Source of the DNA: an uncultured Lachnospiraceae bacterium
GTDB lineage: Bacteria; Bacillota_A; Clostridia; Lachnospirales; Lachnospiraceae
Assembly: GCA_902795715.1 (NCBI GenBank)
Contig: CADBME010000222.1
Coordinates: 1-6,704 of the forward strand
Direction of reading: 5' to 3'
Length of the DNA stretch: 6,704 bases
Both the position numbers and the translations under genes were made by a program. This document shows positions 5,723-6,704 of the stretch, piece after piece (positions within the stretch are counted from its first letter, which is position 1; each line of letters opens with the position of its first letter). Below the pieces are notes generated by a model that saw only the letters and a list, made by a program, of their open reading frames with translations, ran no database searches and was not told where the DNA came from.

Positions 5723-6704
5723 ATGCATATGGCTGATGCACTTCTTTCGCCTGCGGTTGCGGCAACCATGTACGTGGCTTCAGGTTCGGCAGCAGGATAT
5801 TCCGTCTACAGATTAAAAAAAGAGGATAGTCCGCAGAAACTGCCGACCATGGCAGTGACAGCGGCCCTGGTTTTTGCAGGGCAGATGATTAATTATACGA
5901 TTCCGGGAACAGGATCTTCCGGCCATATGTGCGGGGGAATGCTTCTTTCGGGCCTGCTTGGCCCCCAGGCCGGGTTCCTGTCTATGATAATTATACTCAC
6001 GGTACAGTGTCTCTTTTTTGCGGATGGAGGCCTTATGGCTCTGGGAGCCAATGTCTGGAACATGGCCTTTTACGGATGCTTTGTCGGCTACTATCTGATA
6101 TGGCGGCCCATCATGAAAAGCTCCCTTTTTTCAGGAATGGGTGCCCGGAATGGACAGAGAGCCCGCATTATTCTCGCCTCGATTCTGGGCTGTGTCATTA
6201 CTCTGCAGCTTGGCGCTTTTTCTGTAGTTCTTGAGACGACTTTTTCGGGAATTACAGAGCTTCCCTTTGGCGCTTTCTGTGCTCTGATGCAGCCGATTCA
6301 TCTTGCCATTGGTCTAATTGAAGGATTGATTACTGCAGCAGTTCTTACCTTTGTATATGAAGCAAGGCCCGAGATGATCATGGATGCACGTATGGATGAA
6401 AGCCAGGCGGGGTCTAATGGTTCCCTGATTAAGGTAATCCTGACTTTGAGTATAATGGCTCTTCTGGTGGGGGGAGTCTTTTCTCATCTGGCAAGTGCTA
6501 ATCCGGATGGCCTTGAGTGGGCCCTCTTTGGCAATGAAGAGAAGGGATACAGCGCCAACATGGGTCTTGATGAAGAAGAGTTTGGAGTAGAGAGCAAGGC
6601 GGCTGATACGGCGGCTACAATCCAGGAGAAAACATCATTCCTTCCGGATTACGGATTCGCAAACAGTGAGAATGCAGCGGGCACTACGGTTTCAGGGATA
6701 ACAG
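5723..6704 (+). CDS. cbiM: CbiM-type cobalt/nickel ECF transporter component fused to a CbiN-like PDGLE domain (3' partial)
   Basis: This is the metal-binding membrane component of an energy-coupling-factor importer for Co2+ or Ni2+. The reading frame stays open to the window edge, giving 327 complete codons. The N-terminus is MHMADALLSPAV, where His2 just after Met is the conserved metal ligand of CbiM/NikM. A second conserved histidine is His68 in SSGHMCGG. Several hydrophobic helices follow. After about residue 232 comes a further membrane helix, then NPDGLEWAL (PDGLE at 261-265), the signature of CbiN/NikN, which is a separate small subunit in many bacteria. A roughly 40-residue acidic stretch leads to a PDYGF segment (about 310-314) before the edge; the second CbiN helix would lie beyond it. 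The ATG at 5723 has GGGGTGA (5711-5717) 5 nt upstream. Cobalt versus nickel cannot be decided here. Confidence 0.9.
   Translation, partial: MHMADALLSPAVAATMYVASGSAAGYSVYRLKKEDSPQKLPTMAVTAALVFAGQMINYTIPGTGSSGHMCGGMLLSGLLGPQAGFLSMIIILTVQCLFFADGGLMALGANVWNMAFYGCFVGYYLIWRPIMKSSLFSGMGARNGQRARIILASILGCVITLQLGAFSVVLETTFSGITELPFGAFCALMQPIHLAIGLIEGLITAAVLTFVYEARPEMIMDARMDESQAGSNGSLIKVILTLSIMALLVGGVFSHLASANPDGLEWALFGNEEKGYSANMGLDEEEFGVESKAADTAATIQEKTSFLPDYGFANSENAAGTTVSGIT

Noticed and set aside
5929..6234. Plus-strand frame of 101 codons in another phase
   Set aside because: It lies wholly inside the CbiM-type gene, whose frame carries the conserved histidines and membrane helices.

Overview
The window looks like chromosomal DNA from a Gram-positive Clostridia-type Firmicute, most likely a Lachnospiraceae-like gut anaerobe. 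This rests on strong AGGAGG-type ribosome binding sites, sigma-A promoters, a lipoprotein-anchored binding protein, intrinsic terminators with U-tracts, moderate GC, and a cytidylate-kinase-like protein of a family common in that group. The genus cannot be fixed from the sequence alone. I see no rRNA, tRNA, CRISPR array, insertion sequence or phage gene.

Left block (about 85-2540): a complete polar amino-acid ABC importer. A good promoter (TTGCAA, 17 bp, TATAAT) drives a lipoprotein substrate-binding protein (161-955). A hairpin terminator then probably works as a partial terminator before the permease (1024-1695). The permease overlaps by 11 bp the ATPase (1685-2440), which starts at TTG. 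A second terminator closes the unit. The layout fits one transcript with excess binding protein over membrane components.

Middle block (2484-3680): a cytidylate-kinase-like P-loop protein (2563-3171) follows that terminator with no obvious promoter of its own. It converges on a small minus-strand ribbon-helix-helix-like protein (3680 down to 3351). A long hairpin between them could terminate both strands.

Right block (3681-6704): a 184-bp divergent intergenic region separates the ribbon-helix-helix gene from an ABC exporter half-transporter (3865-5637). A near-consensus promoter serves the exporter and a weaker one may serve the small gene. A 7-bp inverted repeat covers most of both -35 hexamers, so the small protein could regulate the pair; this is inference. 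After an 85-bp gap comes a CbiM-type cobalt/nickel ECF transporter component, fused at its C-terminus to a CbiN-like PDGLE segment. It runs off the right edge, and the rest of its operon (CbiQ- and CbiO-type partners) would be expected beyond it.

Most of the window is ordinary housekeeping transport. I found no clear new system. The points most worth checking are the divergent RHH/exporter control region, the altered P-loop of the kinase-like protein, the structured RNA before it, and the CbiM-CbiN fusion with its acidic insert.
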